Source: G963676655 sp963676655 (GTDB lineage Bacteria > Verrucomicrobiota > Lentisphaeria > Victivallales > Victivallaceae). From it: a stretch of DNA of 64,000 nt. A model generated the notes under the pieces. It did not search any database. It saw nothing but the letters and a program-made list of their open reading frames with translations, and was not told where the DNA came from. Below, in pieces: positions 63,001 to 64,000 of the stretch. Made by a program: the position numbers and the translations under genes. Position 1 is the stretch's first letter. Each line of letters opens with the position of its first letter. Location: the NCBI GenBank assembly GCA_963676655.2, contig CAXXKX010000003.1, positions 620,001 to 684,000 on the forward strand, written 5' to 3'.

Positions 63001-63236
63001 TTATTCAGGGCGATACCCAGACCGGAGACATATTTCTCTCCACTCTCTTTAACTTGCAGAATCCGGGAACCATCCTGTTCTTTAACGCCGATAACATTGG
63101 CGGAACCTGACTTGAAAAATCCGGATGTGAAGTCATTTTTAAAATTTGTCAATGGAGTAAATTTAACGGCAGCACTTAATGTCCAGGCAGATATGATGCT
63201 GAAAATTACAATGAGTTTACGGATTGAAAAAAACAT
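60090..63236 (-). CDS. Giant secreted glycoside-hydrolase-like protein
   Basis: 1048 residues with a signal peptide (MFFSIRKLIVIFSIISAWTLSAA). Residues ~25-180 resemble a jelly-roll carbohydrate-binding module. Residues ~330-720 look like a TIM barrel: MFYAYPLRRIDFSDKRAKYPQAVLDYLKKHGVTSVGYLEF, TDYEPYAYEGPVTKYSFSPESIKAF, MPQPGTDENQFEYFKRFGIDLRLFDPYVDMHLPMIYGDD, AKGVYHWPGLKSMDGEF. Acidic residues in TDYEPYAYE could be catalytic. A beta-rich C-terminal part follows. No named family can be assigned. Upstream lies a pseudopilin gene, 40 bases away. Confidence 0.72.
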   Translation of the reverse strand: MFFSIRKLIVIFSIISAWTLSAAVKFTPLTNFKNDFTSGFFKSGSANVIGVKEQDGSRILQVKESGEKYVSGLGIALNKFNGMQSIYLSVSVKTVNLAKNAAVFYYWTDAAGKNLGSARYLAKVSGSRDWKEYAQVISSPEPLKTAGIKVYYSVYRAKGDGYALFKSPVIRLADANDSTRKKQNAAKPVHTTPELSAAMFKHGFSNKMHGVPYTVERGGYGWLLMTSAQRLKREKYQVAVTAPKGIDFELYLANGKRSVYRPAKITPAAAGNTYTFGPLNAVWYYWGNVMLFKVGKNVPDKFNIKLTFSDNAGRHIFSETIPCKTINRETQAVGKSSFANRMFYAYPLRRIDFSDKRAKYPQAVLDYLKKHGVTSVGYLEFANDSPFPFESGEVISHSRFFPYRVSSPALRKLLTKYQIPMAVNLSGISSDIEIDTGELAAKGLPIYRELLNKNKNEKYRTSQLVWITDYEPYAYEGPVTKYSFSPESIKAFRQFINLPTETELTPRLILTKYLKPWVEFRCRQRADLIKTQVKALREFNPKALFALCAMPQPGTDENQFEYFKRFGIDLRLFDPYVDMHLPMIYGDDAMFYRRTDATVTQLKKPVYVVVTCGYGRGVHRPQRLFRIMAGSAFLGAKGVYHWPGLKSMDGEFLQNMHRAMNLISEIEPFVKNSKRLPVGKIVSCPGAKTENFFSAVRIKDQACMIFLANEGKNTTLYPVISLPENVDNQKIIELVDKKKISTGKRRFRLELPPRSIRVIFAGAENLLSNAELGVIDVNAVELKAKVLQDKMASLHRNGAAHNMSYSFKGSILEVNTPSQNIKFDMNDCALGQWQLKEKGRPMKILSSLGRDYFDYPATLPLKNIPVELENIKITKSNVQMQVSFRLKDAPYDGLVVRKIFVIARNTPEIKVKIRVIPAGGYRQFALRVNHTSAKPDAVFYIGGKPAGNIIRFGNVYTRKGFDLQTLFQAKNIVGRGAFSANSCGLMLPGEKLLIKCLFSDNVQALMSWHDSTVNTMELIYGRAYPDDDPHKIKEFEYAYTLQSVVGRN

Positions 63237-63276
63237 GATAAGCTTTCAAACTGGTGATGGTTATTTATGATCCAAA

Positions 63277-63990
63277 TCAGGGCATAAGTCCGGCTGACCA
63301 GAAGCGCCAGGAACCGGAATCGGGAACACAAGTCTTGGCCTGCATTGATTCTGCGTGTCCGTCTGCGAAAGCACAGTTGACCGTTGCCGCATGCCGGGCT
63401 GCAATCAACAATTTCATGTCACTGGAAGTTGAGGTTATTCCACTGTAATCACCGTCAGCCAGCAGAATGGCTTTTGACGGATATTTGATCAAATTCTCTT
63501 TGCGGCCGCCCACCCCTTTCATATGGTCCGCCACGGTTGTTGAGGTTACCCATACCGCGTTAATCACATAACTGCCGTAATACCCGCTAGAGTTTTTTGC
63601 CAAATCCTGCAGAGTTACCGAAAACTCGCCTTTGATGTGTGACGGGCATTTAAAAATTCCGGTCGTACAATATTTTTGTGCGTATATTGAGGGATTATAG
63701 GTGACATAACCGCAAATTCCTAGAGTAACCGCCCAATTGGGATAACCTGCCTTGTAAGCAATCCCGTTAAAGGTAATACCACTACCAAGACGGTAAGGCG
63801 GAAAATAGCTGAAATCCCCGGTATATGTACTGCACGCCACCCCCAGTTGTTTCAGATTGTTTACGCAATTCGACCGTTTTGCCATTTCTCTGGCCCGGTT
63901 GAGTGCCGGCAGCAGCATTGAAGCTAGAATTGCTATTATAGCAATTACAACTAGCAACTCAATCAGCGTAAAAAAACGCACCTGATTCAC
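63277..63990 (-). CDS. Pseudopilin-like protein (prepilin N-terminus), possibly extending beyond the right edge
   Basis: 237 residues from a GTG at 63990; the frame stays open to the right edge, so a start outside the window is possible. It has the same N-terminal motif FTLIELLVVIAIIAILA as the protein at 11538 and a similar C-terminal ARHAATVNCAFADGHAESM (H-x9-DG). Two cysteine-containing loops (YCTTGIFKCPSHI) stand out. It leads an operon with a giant secreted GH-like protein, as at 11538-15762. Confidence 0.88.
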   Translation of the reverse strand: MNQVRFFTLIELLVVIAIIAILASMLLPALNRAREMAKRSNCVNNLKQLGVACSTYTGDFSYFPPYRLGSGITFNGIAYKAGYPNWAVTLGICGYVTYNPSIYAQKYCTTGIFKCPSHIKGEFSVTLQDLAKNSSGYYGSYVINAVWVTSTTVADHMKGVGGRKENLIKYPSKAILLADGDYSGITSTSSDMKLLIAARHAATVNCAFADGHAESMQAKTCVPDSGSWRFWSAGLMP

Positions 63991-64000
63991 TTCTCTGTTA

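Noticed and set aside
1..64000. CRISPR array, prophage or plasmid origin
   Set aside because: No regularly spaced direct repeats with unique spacers, no phage structural or integrase genes, and no replication initiator were seen.

Overview
The window reads like chromosomal DNA of a Lentisphaerota-type bacterium (Victivallis/Lentisphaera relatives), though this is inferred from gene content and not from a marker gene. The supporting signs are: type I sulfatases with an anaerobic sulfatase-maturating enzyme; secreted glycoside-hydrolase-like giants encoded beside pseudopilins that share the FTLIELLVVIAIIAILA N-terminus; a GntR/LacI-hybrid regulator; REP-type palindromic repeats with RAYT transposases; and ordinary bacterial housekeeping genes. 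No rRNA, tRNA, CRISPR array, phage or plasmid replication gene was found.

Layout. 1-2869: two sulfatases (the first cut by the left edge) divergent from an AraC regulator. 2937-3125: palindromic repeat family A. 3188-8673 (minus strand): a TPR/FMN-binding secreted flavoprotein, a membrane protein with a spermidine-synthase-like core, pdxA, thyX and a HIT protein. 9149-10129: ilvC. 10209-15829: a GntR regulator, a pseudopilin and an 1171-residue secreted glycoside-hydrolase-like protein, bracketed by two 35-bp identical terminators. 15908-22536: coaD, yceD, a second family A repeat, a nucleotidyltransferase-GHMP kinase fusion, the sulfatase-maturating radical SAM enzyme and rlmI. 22547-23662: a RAYT transposase flanked by family B repeats. 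23663-28337 (minus): CoA-binding protein, RND pump and its adaptor. 28517-31692: secreted GH-like protein, LysM lipoprotein, ispD. 31699-32658: a QueG-like iron-sulfur protein. 33387-40556: ribF, a membrane-anchored MerR-like HTH/coiled-coil protein, an aldolase-SDR fusion, an aminotransferase, dapB and a 5'-3' exonuclease. 40652-40722: repeat family C. 40934-47707: a giant coiled-coil/TPR protein, a lipoprotein, prepilin peptidase and proS. 47790-51845: a lipoprotein, rhlE, dsbD and a thioredoxin-like protein. 52169-55744: a CstA-type transporter, a cysteine-rich protein and a sodium:solute symporter. 55749-56732: a second, larger RAYT. 56867-63990 (minus): pseudopilin, secreted GH-like giant, a secreted protein of unknown function and a cytoplasmic GH89-like enzyme.

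How they work together. Sulfatases need formylglycine formation, which the radical SAM enzyme at 19902 would supply. The two carbohydrate loci each pair a pseudopilin with giant secreted hydrolase-like proteins, and the prepilin peptidase at 45067 could process the pseudopilins. The sugar kinase/nucleotidyltransferase fusion, the aldolase-dehydrogenase fusion and the symporters fit uptake and use of sulfated or deoxy sugars.

The most noteworthy structure is the repeat ecology. Three families of palindromic elements occur. Two of them show compensatory base changes between copies, so their folding is under selection. One family surrounds a RAYT gene and appears to abut and possibly clip the neighbouring efflux adaptor gene.
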